Assembly: GCA_050701115.1 (NCBI GenBank) | Contig: JBOHER010000179.1 | Location: forward strand, 1 to 10,743 | Direction: 5' to 3' | Source of the DNA: JBOHER01 sp050701115 | Lineage (GTDB): Bacteria; Actinomycetota; Actinomycetes; Mycobacteriales; Pseudonocardiaceae | DNA length: 10,743 nt | In this document: positions 1 through 6,545 of the stretch, in pieces | Layout of the letters: every line of letters begins with the position of its first letter | Numbering within the stretch: the first letter of the stretch is position 1 | Notes under the pieces: generated by a model | What the model saw: only the letters and a program-made list of their open reading frames with translations | What the model was told of the DNA's origin: nothing | Databases searched by the model: none | Position numbers and translations under genes: made by a program

Positions 1-647
1 TGTGCGGTGTGCGCGATGTGGTCACGCAATCGCTGCGCGGCCAGGTCGGCGTCCCGCGCGACCGCGGCCTCGAGGAGTTCGCGATGTTCACCGGCGATGT
101 CCCGGTCGGGTTCGTGGCCAAGGGACACCGACCACCGGCGGTAGAGTTCGGCCTCCTCGCGCAGGCCGGCTGCGATGTCGAGCAGTCGCCGGTTCCGGCA
201 GCCGACCAAGAGTGCCAGGTGGAACTTCGCGTGCGCCTCGGCCCATGCGTCGGTGACCCGCGTCGGATCACTTGGCTCGGTCATCGGCGTGCGTTGAAGC
301 AGGTGATGCGCAGCGACCGATCCCGCTTCCCACGCCATGTCACCGTCCCGCACAGACTGGTGGAGGACGAGTGATTCGATCTCGACGCGAGCCGTCGTCA
401 GGTCGGCGAGATCTTCGTGGGAGAGCGGGCACACCACATACCCATGATGTGCCTGCGTCCGCACAAGTCCCTCCGCGGCCAGCCGGGCCAGCGCTTCCCG
501 GATAACCCCCACGCTCGCGTCACAACGTTTGCTGAGCTCAGGAAACTTCAACCGCTGGCCGGGCGTGAGGCGCCCGCCAAGAATGTCTGCGCGAAGTTGC
601 TGATGCGCGAGCTCCGCGCGAGTTCCCCCGGTGTCCGTTCGTGCCAT
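1..647 (-). CDS. GntR-family (FadR/FCD subfamily) transcriptional regulator, 3' end outside the window
   Basis: Read on the minus strand from ATG at 647-645, the frame stays open for 215 codons to the left edge, so only the extreme C-terminus is missing (FadR-type regulators usually have about 215-240 residues). Residues ~12-75 form a GntR winged helix-turn-helix: LTPGQRL, then FPELSKRCDASVGVIREAL, then GLV and the wing HHGYVV. Residues ~80-215 look like an all-helical FCD effector domain. The usual D-x3-H metal pair of FCD domains reads H139-x3-H143 here; the later ligands H188 (in GEHREL) and H210 (in RDHI) are present. No Shine-Dalgarno precedes the ATG and a -10-like TACAGT lies 7 nt upstream, which suggests leaderless translation. 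It is divergent from monooxygenase A and is the natural candidate regulator of both catabolic operons, probably a repressor released by a pathway acid. Family assignment is strong; target and ligand are inference. Confidence 0.92.
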   Translation of the reverse strand, partial: MARTDTGGTRAELAHQQLRADILGGRLTPGQRLKFPELSKRCDASVGVIREALARLAAEGLVRTQAHHGYVVCPLSHEDLADLTTARVEIESLVLHQSVRDGDMAWEAGSVAAHHLLQRTPMTEPSDPTRVTDAWAEAHAKFHLALLVGCRNRRLLDIAAGLREEAELYRRWSVSLGHEPDRDIAGEHRELLEAAVARDADLAAQRLRDHIAHTA

Positions 648-654
648 GCCGATC

Positions 655-683
655 ACTGTAGCCACATCCGAACGTGGGAGCAA
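655..683 (-). promoter_or_regulatory. putative promoter of the GntR regulator (leaderless)
   Basis: On the minus strand, TTGCTC (683-678) and TACAGT (660-655) are separated by 17 bp. Seven bases lie between the -10 hexamer and the ATG at 647, so transcription would begin at or next to the start codon. The -35 overlaps the TTTCGAAA palindrome shared with the divergent promoter, which would allow autoregulation. Matches to consensus are only moderate (3/6 and 4/6). Confidence 0.45.
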
Positions 684-734
684 CTTTCGAAAATCTATTG
701 ACTAGTTGAATGTGATGGCGTACACATTTCGTAC
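681..734 (+). repeat. 54-bp promoter/operator repeat, copy 1 (upstream of monooxygenase A)
   Basis: This stretch matches 6546-6599 at 46 of 54 positions without gaps, in the same orientation relative to the downstream operon. The conserved parts are CAACTTTCGAAA, TTGAC, TTGAATGTGATGGCGTACACA (split by no gap) and TTCGTA. It carries the -35, the -10 and a palindromic operator candidate. Shared noncoding sequence of this length points to common regulation and to duplication. Confidence 0.92.
682..726 (+). promoter_or_regulatory. promoter and putative operator of the monooxygenase A operon
   Basis: TTGACT (698-703) and TACACA (721-726) with a 17-bp spacer form a good sigma-70-like promoter; transcription would start near 733. 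Immediately upstream, AACTTTCGAAAATC (682-695) is an imperfect version of the perfect palindrome at 6547-6560. It lies between the -35 elements of the two divergent promoters, a typical place for a GntR operator. The operator role is inferred. Confidence 0.7.
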
Positions 735-750
735 GGACCAGTTCGGAAGT

Positions 751-769
751 CCCGTCATCGGATGGCGGG
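751..769 (+). promoter_or_regulatory. leader hairpin of operon 1
   Basis: CCCGTCAT (751-758) pairs with ATGGCGGG (762-769) around a CGG loop: eight pairs including one T-G wobble. The outer six pairs, wobble included, are the same as in the FAH-operon leader hairpin (6603-6618). It would lie about 18 nt into the transcript. The role is unknown; 5' stabilisation or regulator binding are possible. Confidence 0.5.
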
Positions 770-790
770 GTCGGAAGGAGCGTGGCGACG
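770..790 (+). repeat. orphan Shine-Dalgarno block copied from the dioxygenase gene start
   Basis: These 21 bases match the ribosome-binding region of the extradiol dioxygenase gene (7516-7536) at 20 of 21 positions, 17 of them consecutive (GTCGGAAGGAGCGTGGC). Here the dioxygenase ATG is absent: the sequence continues CCCCG instead of ATGCC. The frame from GTG 782 runs to 1084, out of frame with monooxygenase A, and its spacing of one base from the SD is too short for good initiation. It is best read as a deletion relic inside the leader. Confidence 0.75.
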
Positions 791-829
791 CCCCGTCTCC
801 CTCCCTTTCCCACCCAGGCACCCGGGCTA

Positions 830-858
830 CGCCCGAGGAGGTTGATCCGTCATGTCCA
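830..858 (+). repeat. 29-bp identical start region shared by monooxygenases A and B (copy 1)
   Basis: Positions 830-858 are identical to 8463-8491: 22 bases upstream of the ATG, including the GAGGAGG Shine-Dalgarno site 10 nt before it, and the first codons. Identity in untranslated sequence supports a fairly recent duplication of the monooxygenase together with its upstream junction. Confidence 0.9.
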
Positions 859-2597
859 CAATAGAAACAGACGTGCTCGTTGTCGGTGCGGGACCGGCAG
901 GCCTCACGGCCGCAGCTCTCCTCGCCAGATCGAACGTGGACGCGCTGACCGTGACGAAGTATCCCGGAACGGCGCATACGCCCCGCGCGCACATCACCAA
1001 CCAGCGAGCGATGGAGATCTATCGCGAACTCGGTGTCGAAGACCGCATCCGGGACGTCGCCATGCCCAACGAGTGGATGGGTGACAACGTCTGGGCCACC
1101 AGTTTCGCCGGCCGGGAGCTCGCACGCATGAAGGCGTGGGGAACGTCAGCCGAGCGGAAGTCCGACTACGAAGCCGCCAGCCCTAGTGCCATGTGCAACG
1201 TGGGGCAGCATCTGCTGGAGCCGATTCTCCTTGACGCCGCACGCCAGTACGGAGCGGACATCGACTTCGCCACCGAACTGCTCGAGATCACCCAGAGCGG
1301 CGACGCAGTGCAGGCCACCGTGCGCGACCACGCAACCGGCGCCACTCACCTGATCAAGGCGAAATACGCCATCGGCGCCGACGGCGGTCGCAGCACGGTC
1401 GCCCAGTGCCTCGAATTCCCCTTGGAAGGGCAGTCGGGCTTGGGCTACGCCGTCAACGTGTGGCTGGAAGCCGACCTCAGCAAGTACCGAGCGCATCGTC
1501 CCGGTGCGCTGTTCTTCACGATCCAACCGGGCAAGGACTTCTGGCTAGGATCCGGGACCTACATCTGTGTCAAGCCCTGGACGGAATGGGTGCTGATCGT
1601 CGTGTACGACCCGGCGGTCGAACAGATCGACCTAAGCGAACAAGCCATGCTGGCGCGTGCCCGGGCGACGATCGGGGACCCGGACGTCGACGTGCGGATC
1701 AAGGACATCAGCCAGTGGCAGTTGAACCACGTGATCGCGACCCAGTACCGCAAAGGCCGGGTGTTTCTCGCCGGTGATGCCGCACACCGGCACCCACCCG
1801 CCAACGGCCTCGGCAGTAACACCTCGGTGCAGGACTCCTACAACCTCGCGTGGAAACTGGCCCTGGTGCTCAAGGGGAAGGCGGGGGAAAGCCTGCTCGA
1901 CACCTACCACGACGAGCGCCACCCCGTCGGCAAACAGGTGATCGACCGGGCGCTCGAGAGTGTCGGCCTGATCGCTCCGATCCCGTCCCTCTTCGGCGTG
2001 GCGCCGGGGCAGACGGACGAGGACGGCGCCGGGGCACTCGACGAATACTTTGCCGACAGCGACACCGGTCGCGCGCGACGGCGCCAACTGGAAGCGACCC
2101 TGAAAGCCAACGACTACCATTTCAACGCCCACGGCGTTGAGCTCGGACAACGCTACCGGTCGGCGGCGGTCATTCGCGGCACAGGCACCGACCCGACCAA
2201 CGCACGGGACCCAGAACTCTACTACCAGCCCACCACATTCCCCGGTGCCTCTCTGCCGCACGCATGGCTCGAGCACAAGCGTCGCCCGACTTCGACGCTC
2301 GACCTGGCCGGTCATGGGCGATTCACCTTGATCACCGGCATCGGCGGTGAAGCGTGGTTGGGTGCGGCGGACGCGGTCGCCGCGGAGCTCGAGATCGATC
2401 TCGAGGGCGTTCAGGTTGGGGCGGGCCTCGAACACTGCGACGTCTACGACGACTGGAAACATCTGTCCGAAATAGACGAACGCGGCTGCGTGCTTGTCCG
2501 CCCGGATCGCCACATCGCATGGCGATCCGTGGACACGGATCCGAATCCCACCGAAACGTTGCGCGATGTCTTGCGTGCTGTTCTCGCTCTCGACTGA
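852..2597 (+). CDS. FAD-dependent aromatic (phenol-type) monooxygenase A
   Basis: This 581-residue class A flavoprotein of the TfdB/phenol 2-monooxygenase group would hydroxylate a phenolic ring using NAD(P)H and O2 in the cytoplasm. The N-terminal dinucleotide-binding motif VGAGPAG is at residues 11-17, the DG motif (GADGGRS) around D177, and the second FAD motif GDAAHRHPP at 308-316 follows VFLA. The C-terminal ~150 residues match the thioredoxin-like domain of phenol hydroxylases, ending in VLVRPDRHIAWRS. The ATG at 852 has GAGGAGG 10 nt upstream. It is first in operon 1, 24 bp before the doxX-like gene. Paralog B (8485-10239) aligns without gaps over at least the first 310 residues, with 85 of the first 120 identical. 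Family is certain. The substrate is not known; TfdB-like members act on chlorophenols, phenols or polyhydroxylated rings. Confidence 0.95.
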   Translation: MSTIETDVLVVGAGPAGLTAAALLARSNVDALTVTKYPGTAHTPRAHITNQRAMEIYRELGVEDRIRDVAMPNEWMGDNVWATSFAGRELARMKAWGTSAERKSDYEAASPSAMCNVGQHLLEPILLDAARQYGADIDFATELLEITQSGDAVQATVRDHATGATHLIKAKYAIGADGGRSTVAQCLEFPLEGQSGLGYAVNVWLEADLSKYRAHRPGALFFTIQPGKDFWLGSGTYICVKPWTEWVLIVVYDPAVEQIDLSEQAMLARARATIGDPDVDVRIKDISQWQLNHVIATQYRKGRVFLAGDAAHRHPPANGLGSNTSVQDSYNLAWKLALVLKGKAGESLLDTYHDERHPVGKQVIDRALESVGLIAPIPSLFGVAPGQTDEDGAGALDEYFADSDTGRARRRQLEATLKANDYHFNAHGVELGQRYRSAAVIRGTGTDPTNARDPELYYQPTTFPGASLPHAWLEHKRRPTSTLDLAGHGRFTLITGIGGEAWLGAADAVAAELEIDLEGVQVGAGLEHCDVYDDWKHLSEIDERGCVLVRPDRHIAWRSVDTDPNPTETLRDVLRAVLALD

Positions 2598-2621
2598 ACA
2601 AACAGGAAGGACTGATCAAAT

Positions 2622-3131
2622 ATGGAACTCGGGCTGCTTCTGCTCCGGCTGCTCCTCAGCGCGCTCATCTTCGGCCACGGTGCGCAGAAACTGTTCGGAT
2701 GGTTCGGCGGATTGGGGCCTGACGGCACGGCACCTCTGTTCGAGGGTTGGGGATTCCGTCCCGGCCGGACGTTGGTCGTGCTCGCCGCACTGAGTGAGAT
2801 CACCGCAGCCGTCCTGCTCGCGTTCGGAGTGCTGACTCCGCTGGGCGCGGCGATCGCGTTCGGCACCATGCTGGTCGCGGCCTCGGTCAACTGCTCGAAA
2901 GGACTGTGGGCGCAAGCGGGTGGCTATGAGCTTCCCTTGGTGTACGCAGGGATCGCGGCGGCGATCGCCTTTATCGGGCCCGGTGGCTGGTCCGTCGATC
3001 ACCTGATTCTCCACCTCAGTTTCTCGGGCGTCGCATGGGGCGCCGCGGCCGTCGCTGCCGGACTCGGCGCCGCGGCCTGCCTGATCGGCTACGCCGCACG
3101 CAACAGGGCCCCGGCCCGCTCAGCTGTCTGA
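2622..3131 (+). CDS. DoxX-family integral membrane protein
   Basis: This 169-residue, very hydrophobic protein has four to five predicted membrane helices (about 2-18, 51-70, 72-90, 104-120 and 135-158). The DoxX-family signature GHGAQKLFGWFGG is at residues 18-30. DoxX-like proteins are common in actinobacterial catabolic clusters and have been linked to redox or thiosulfate-quinone chemistry, but their exact role is mostly unsettled. The ATG at 2622 has AGGAAGGA 10 nt upstream and lies 24 bp after the monooxygenase A stop, so the genes are co-transcribed. A membrane redox partner or envelope role is only a guess. Confidence 0.88.
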   Translation: MELGLLLLRLLLSALIFGHGAQKLFGWFGGLGPDGTAPLFEGWGFRPGRTLVVLAALSEITAAVLLAFGVLTPLGAAIAFGTMLVAASVNCSKGLWAQAGGYELPLVYAGIAAAIAFIGPGGWSVDHLILHLSFSGVAWGAAAVAAGLGAAACLIGYAARNRAPARSAV

Positions 3132-3163
3132 TTCACCTGGCACATCGATAAAGGAGGTCAACG

Positions 3164-3880
3164 ATGCCGAAACCAGGAAGCCATGTCGTTGTCATCGGCG
3201 GAACCCGAGGACTGGGACTGGAGATCGCGAAGGCGAGTCTCGCGCGCGACGCCCGAGTCACGGTCACCGGCCGCGACGAGGCCGCCGCCAAGGACTGCGC
3301 ACACGAACTGGGTGCACAGGCCACCGGCGCGGCCTGTGAACTCACCGACTGGGACTCGATCGGCCGGCTGTTCGCCGGCATCGACCAGGTGGACCATCTC
3401 GTGCTCACGGCGCTGGACCGCGACTTCAACACGATGTCGGACTTCCGGCCCGACGACTGCGCACGCACGACGATGATGAAGACCGTGGGCTACGCCACCG
3501 CGGTGCACAAGGCGTTGCCGAAATTCACCGACGACGCATCCGTCGTGTTGTTCAGCGGCCTGTCCATGTGGCGGCCGGTGCCCGGATCCACCACGATCTC
3601 CATGGCCAACGCAGCCATTCTGGGGCTGGTGAACACGCTGGCCGTGGAAATTCCTCCGGTCCGGGTCAACGCGATCACCCCAGGAATCGTCACTGGCACG
3701 TCAGCCGTGGACGAGGCCGATCCGGTCCGCACGGACTGGTTCGAAGCCATGCGCCAGCGGACCCCCGCCAAGCGATTGCCCACCGCGCAAGACATCGTGT
3801 CGGCGGTCTTCTTGCTGCAGGACTGCCCTGGCGTCAACGGCACCAACCTCGTGGTCGACGCGGGCATGCACCTGGCCTGA
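3164..3880 (+). CDS. short-chain dehydrogenase/reductase-like protein lacking the YxxxK motif
   Basis: This 238-residue Rossmann-fold protein has the usual length of classical SDRs. The cofactor loop GGTRGLG is at 12-18, basic R37 after the second strand (VTGRD) suggests NADP(H) preference, and the late motif RVNAITPGIV is at 167-176. The end VNGTNLVVDAGMHLA is typical. Where classical SDRs have YxxxK, this one has I145-S-M-A-N149, so both the catalytic Tyr and Lys are missing; serines 131 and 134 sit near the usual Ser position. It may be a divergent SDR with other chemistry, or a non-redox or binding protein. A very good Shine-Dalgarno (AAAGGAGGT) stands 5 nt before ATG 3164. It is third in operon 1, 32 bp after the doxX-like gene. 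I recall variants with Asn in place of Lys in other bacteria but cannot verify it here. Confidence 0.88.
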   Translation: MPKPGSHVVVIGGTRGLGLEIAKASLARDARVTVTGRDEAAAKDCAHELGAQATGAACELTDWDSIGRLFAGIDQVDHLVLTALDRDFNTMSDFRPDDCARTTMMKTVGYATAVHKALPKFTDDASVVLFSGLSMWRPVPGSTTISMANAAILGLVNTLAVEIPPVRVNAITPGIVTGTSAVDEADPVRTDWFEAMRQRTPAKRLPTAQDIVSAVFLLQDCPGVNGTNLVVDAGMHLA

Positions 3881-3934
3881 CCACGTCCCGCCACCAAACT
3901 CCGTCCCTAACACCACGAATTCGAGGTTCACCAG

Positions 3935-4369
3935 ATGGCCGTCGCAACACACACCATGACCGACGAGCAACGTAAGTCGGTCGCGCTCGAGTACCTCAAG
4001 AGGCTCGACCTCGGCAAGGACATCTTCGACCTGTTCGACGACGATGCCTACGTCTACTTCCCCAAGTGGGGCTTGGCCAAGGGCATCGACCAGATCAAGC
4101 AAATGTTCACCGATCTTCTCGGGATACTCAAGGAGATCGAGCACCACAACGAGTACTTCAACTATGTGGTCCAAGGCGACGTTGTCGTCGTGGAGGGAAG
4201 CAGCCACGGCGTGACCGCCGACGGCGTGGAGTGGCGTGCCGGGGTCACCCACGCCGGACGGTGGTGCGACGTCTTCGAAATCCGTGACTTCAAGATCCAC
4301 CGGCTCTTCGTCTACCTCGACCCCGACTACGCGGGTGCCGACACCGCGCGCTATCCCTGGCTCACCTGA
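3935..4369 (+). CDS. SnoaL-like / NTF2-fold protein
   Basis: This small 144-residue protein has the pattern of the SnoaL/NTF2 alpha+beta cone: helix EQRKSVALEYLKRLD, then DLFDDDAYVYFPKWGLAKG, helix IDQIKQMFTDLLGIL, and strands NYVVQGDVVVVEGSSHG, WCDVFEIRDFKIHRLFVYLDPDYAG. Members include polyketide cyclases, ketosteroid-isomerase-like isomerases, dehydratases and small hydroxylases. The fold is well supported; the reaction is not. ATG 3935 has a weak GAGG 8 nt upstream; the Met at 3956 is an alternative start that would trim seven residues. It lies 54 bp after the SDR gene and 23 bp before the MFS gene, so it belongs to operon 1. A role in isomerising or dehydrating a pathway intermediate would fit. 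Confidence 0.82.
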   Translation: MAVATHTMTDEQRKSVALEYLKRLDLGKDIFDLFDDDAYVYFPKWGLAKGIDQIKQMFTDLLGILKEIEHHNEYFNYVVQGDVVVVEGSSHGVTADGVEWRAGVTHAGRWCDVFEIRDFKIHRLFVYLDPDYAGADTARYPWLT

Positions 4370-4392
4370 TCGCCAACTCCCCGGAGACCGCC

Positions 4393-5664
4393 ATGACACA
4401 GATCGTTTTGCCCGAGCCTTCCTCGACCCCGGATTCCCGGCAACGCCCGCTCACGTCGGGCATCGTCATTGCCGGAGTCGTTGTGCTACTCGCGTCCTTC
4501 ATGGTGAACGCGATGGATCGGCAGATCTTCTACCCGCTGTTGCCCGAGATCAGCGCGGGCCACGACTTCTCGCTGTCCCAGGGCGGAACCCTGGCCACGG
4601 GATTCACACTGGGCATGGCTCTGGCCGGCCTGCCCACTGGCTACTTCGTCGATCGGCTATCCCGCAAAGCCATCTTGATCCTGAGCATTCTCCTCTACTC
4701 GGCCGGAACCATCGCCACGCCGCTGGCCTCCGGATTCGGTGACATGATCGCCTACCGGTTGATCTCCGGGTTCGGCGAGGGAATGCAAGCAACTGCGCTG
4801 TTCGCCGCGCTCTGCGCCTACTTCTTCCACCGCCGGGCTCTCATGGCGGGCCTCATCGGCGCGTCATTCGGTGTCGGAGTCTTCCTCGGCCCCATCATCG
4901 GCACCAAGATTGCCCTCGGGTACGACGACTGGCGCCTGCCGTTCTTCGCCTTCGGTGCAGCCGGGGTTGTCATCGCGGCGCTGGTGGCCATCGTGGTGCC
5001 GCGGCGGCTGACCGAAACCACGACCGGACAGAACCAGGACATGGCGAGCGCATCGTTCGATCATGTGCCTGCCAAGCCCGTCAACCGAAATACTCTGGCC
5101 CTGACAGTGACCTCAGCTGTCGGCGGGCTGGTCTTCTACGGGTTCATCAGCCTCTATCCGACATTCCTGCGCGGCGAGCTCGGCTTCACCCCCGGACAGG
5201 CCGCATTGGCCGTGAGCATGGTCGGCGTCGGAGCCATCATGGCGTTGCCAGCCGGATGGATCGGCGACCGCTTCGACCAGCGTTGGGTGCTGATCTGCAC
5301 CTTTCTGACTGTCGCAGTGGTTGGTTGGTTCGTATTTCACGGACCCAACGCCCCCGGCGCGCAATACGGCCTCGCCTTCCTGATGGGAACGTTCGCGGCC
5401 GGTTTCGTGTACCCCAACTGCAACACCGCCATGCAACGAGCGGTACGGCCCCACCAGGTCGGCCGTGGTACCGGACAGTTCATGGCCAGCTATTACCTGG
5501 GCGCCGCGATCTCGGGCTTCCTGCTCGCCAAGCTAGTCGGCGGTTTGGGTTGGGCAGACGCCGGCTTGGTGCAGTTCACGCTGGTGCCGTTCGTCGCTGT
5601 CCTGGCATTGCTGTTCGTTGACACAGCCAAGTTCAACGACGCAAGGTTGCGCACCCCCCGGTGA
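4393..5664 (+). CDS. MFS transporter, probably for the aromatic substrate
   Basis: This 423-residue protein has about 12 membrane helices and a central hydrophilic loop (~205-232). The first loop has the MFS motif GYFVDRLSRK (83-92), repeated in the second half as GWIGDRFDQRW (288-298). NAMDRQIFYPLLP at the end of helix 1 resembles the DRQ signature of anion:cation symporters, which carry organic acids with protons. The ATG at 4393 has GGAG 6 nt upstream. As last gene of operon 1 it likely imports the aromatic acid or phenol consumed by the cluster, though export of a toxic intermediate cannot be excluded. The stop is followed by a strong hairpin (5682-5713). Confidence 0.92.
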   Translation: MTQIVLPEPSSTPDSRQRPLTSGIVIAGVVVLLASFMVNAMDRQIFYPLLPEISAGHDFSLSQGGTLATGFTLGMALAGLPTGYFVDRLSRKAILILSILLYSAGTIATPLASGFGDMIAYRLISGFGEGMQATALFAALCAYFFHRRALMAGLIGASFGVGVFLGPIIGTKIALGYDDWRLPFFAFGAAGVVIAALVAIVVPRRLTETTTGQNQDMASASFDHVPAKPVNRNTLALTVTSAVGGLVFYGFISLYPTFLRGELGFTPGQAALAVSMVGVGAIMALPAGWIGDRFDQRWVLICTFLTVAVVGWFVFHGPNAPGAQYGLAFLMGTFAAGFVYPNCNTAMQRAVRPHQVGRGTGQFMASYYLGAAISGFLLAKLVGGLGWADAGLVQFTLVPFVAVLALLFVDTAKFNDARLRTPR

Positions 5665-5681
5665 GGCGGGTGCCACGGGAG

Positions 5682-5713
5682 GTGGGAGGGCCGGATCACC
5701 GCGGCCCTCCCAC
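5682..5713. terminator. bidirectional terminator hairpin between convergent genes
   Basis: GTGGGAGGGCC (5682-5692) and GGCCCTCCCAC (5703-5713) form a perfect 11-bp stem with a 10-base loop. It lies between the MFS stop (5664) and the stop of the convergent isochorismatase gene (5738). No U-tract follows on either strand, as is usual in high-GC actinobacteria, so it may act as a U-less terminator or mRNA 3' stabiliser for both operons. Confidence 0.75.
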
Positions 5714-5737
5714 TGCCTCCCACTGCCTTCCACCGTC

Positions 5738-6415
5738 TTAGACGGTCGCGACCTCGGCCTGTGCTTCGAGGGCGGCTTCACCGGCCGCGGCGTGGCTGGC
5801 GACGACGGCCCCGTAGAACGGCATGGCCAGATCGGAGAAGATCCCCGCCGTTCCCGGTCCACCCGGCGTCTTCCAGTCGCGGAGCAGCTCCGAGATCACA
5901 CCCACCGTGCTGTTCACCGTCACTCCGGCCTCCTGCAGTCGAACCAGCGAGGTCTCGCGTGAGAGGACGTTGGTGGTGCCGGACGCGTCCAGTACGCCGT
6001 GGACGTCGTAGCCGCGAGCCTTGGCCGACAGGGCGGCGAACATCAAGCATACGTCGGTGATCACGCCGGCGATGACGAGGTTCGGCCGGTTCATCGCCCG
6101 GACGGCTTCCTCGAAGGCCGAGTCGTCGAACGCGTCCACTTCACCGCTTCGGTGGATGATCGGCGCGCCCTCGGGGAACTCGGCCACGACCTCCGGCAGG
6201 AACGGTCCGTTGGGGCCCTTCGGCGCCGAGGTGGTGGCGACGATCGGGAGGTTGAACACCTTGGCGGCGCGGGCGAGCGCCCGCGCGTTGCGCCGGACCT
6301 CGTTCTGGTCGTGGTCCTGAACGCCCAGGATCAGCCCGGTCTGGTGGTCGACGAGCAGGATGCCCGTGTTCTCCGGTGTGAGCCTGTTGGTGGGGTACCC
6401 ATCTTGCGTGGTCAT
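5738..6415 (-). CDS. isochorismatase-family (YcaC-like) cysteine hydrolase
   Basis: This 225-residue cytoplasmic hydrolase has the YcaC-type layout: LLVDHQTGLILGVQD with catalytic-type D23, TTSAPKGPNGPFLPEV (61-76), then IIHRSGEVDAFDD, and the nucleophile loop VIAGVITDVCLMFAALSA with C123. The residue usually aligned with the catalytic Lys in isochorismatases appears to be R89 here. The start is ATG 6415-6413, because AAGGAG lies 5 nt upstream; an in-frame ATG at 6463 has no such site. It is transcribed toward operon 1 and away from the FAH operon. Family members hydrolyse amides, vinyl ethers or unknown substrates. A role in removing an amide or enol-ether group from the substrate or an intermediate is plausible but unproven. 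The C-terminal tail is Ala-rich. Confidence 0.9.
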   Translation of the reverse strand: MTTQDGYPTNRLTPENTGILLVDHQTGLILGVQDHDQNEVRRNARALARAAKVFNLPIVATTSAPKGPNGPFLPEVVAEFPEGAPIIHRSGEVDAFDDSAFEEAVRAMNRPNLVIAGVITDVCLMFAALSAKARGYDVHGVLDASGTTNVLSRETSLVRLQEAGVTVNSTVGVISELLRDWKTPGGPGTAGIFSDLAMPFYGAVVASHAAAGEAALEAQAEVATV

Positions 6416-6465
6416 CCCATCTCCTTCAGTGATGTCGGTTCGTTGCGCTGAATGTATGTGCATGC

Positions 6466-6501
6466 ATCATAACCAGGCCCTGCCGCTGGATATTCCTGGT
6501 T
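6466..6501 (-). promoter_or_regulatory. inverted repeat and possible promoter of the isochorismatase gene
   Basis: AACCAGG (6471-6477) and CCTGGTT (6495-6501) form a 7-bp inverted repeat with a 17-bp spacer. On the minus strand a good -10-like TATGAT (6471-6466) abuts it, about 50 bases before the ATG; no clear -35 is visible. The repeat would lie over the -35/-10 spacer, a position that suits an operator. Evidence is weak. Confidence 0.3.
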
Positions 6502-6545
6502 TCGTGTCGCGGCTCGGGGTGTACCAGAGACGTACGAACTACGCG

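Noticed and set aside
782..1084. Small gene starting at GTG 782 behind the GGAAGGAG site
   Set aside because: The spacing to the GTG is one base, the frame overlaps monooxygenase A out of frame, and the SD block is explained as a copy of the dioxygenase start region.
1632..2513. 293-codon open frame on the minus strand
   Set aside because: It is antisense to monooxygenase A, whose family motifs are clear. No ribosome-binding site or recognisable motif supports it.
3701..4399. 232-codon open frame on the minus strand
   Set aside because: It is antisense to the SDR and SnoaL-like genes, with a composition rich in Val, Asp and Glu that mirrors the forward codons.
6416..6463. Longer isochorismatase start at 6463
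   Set aside because: A Shine-Dalgarno (AAGGAG) precedes the inner ATG at 6415, and the extra 16 residues do not look like family sequence.
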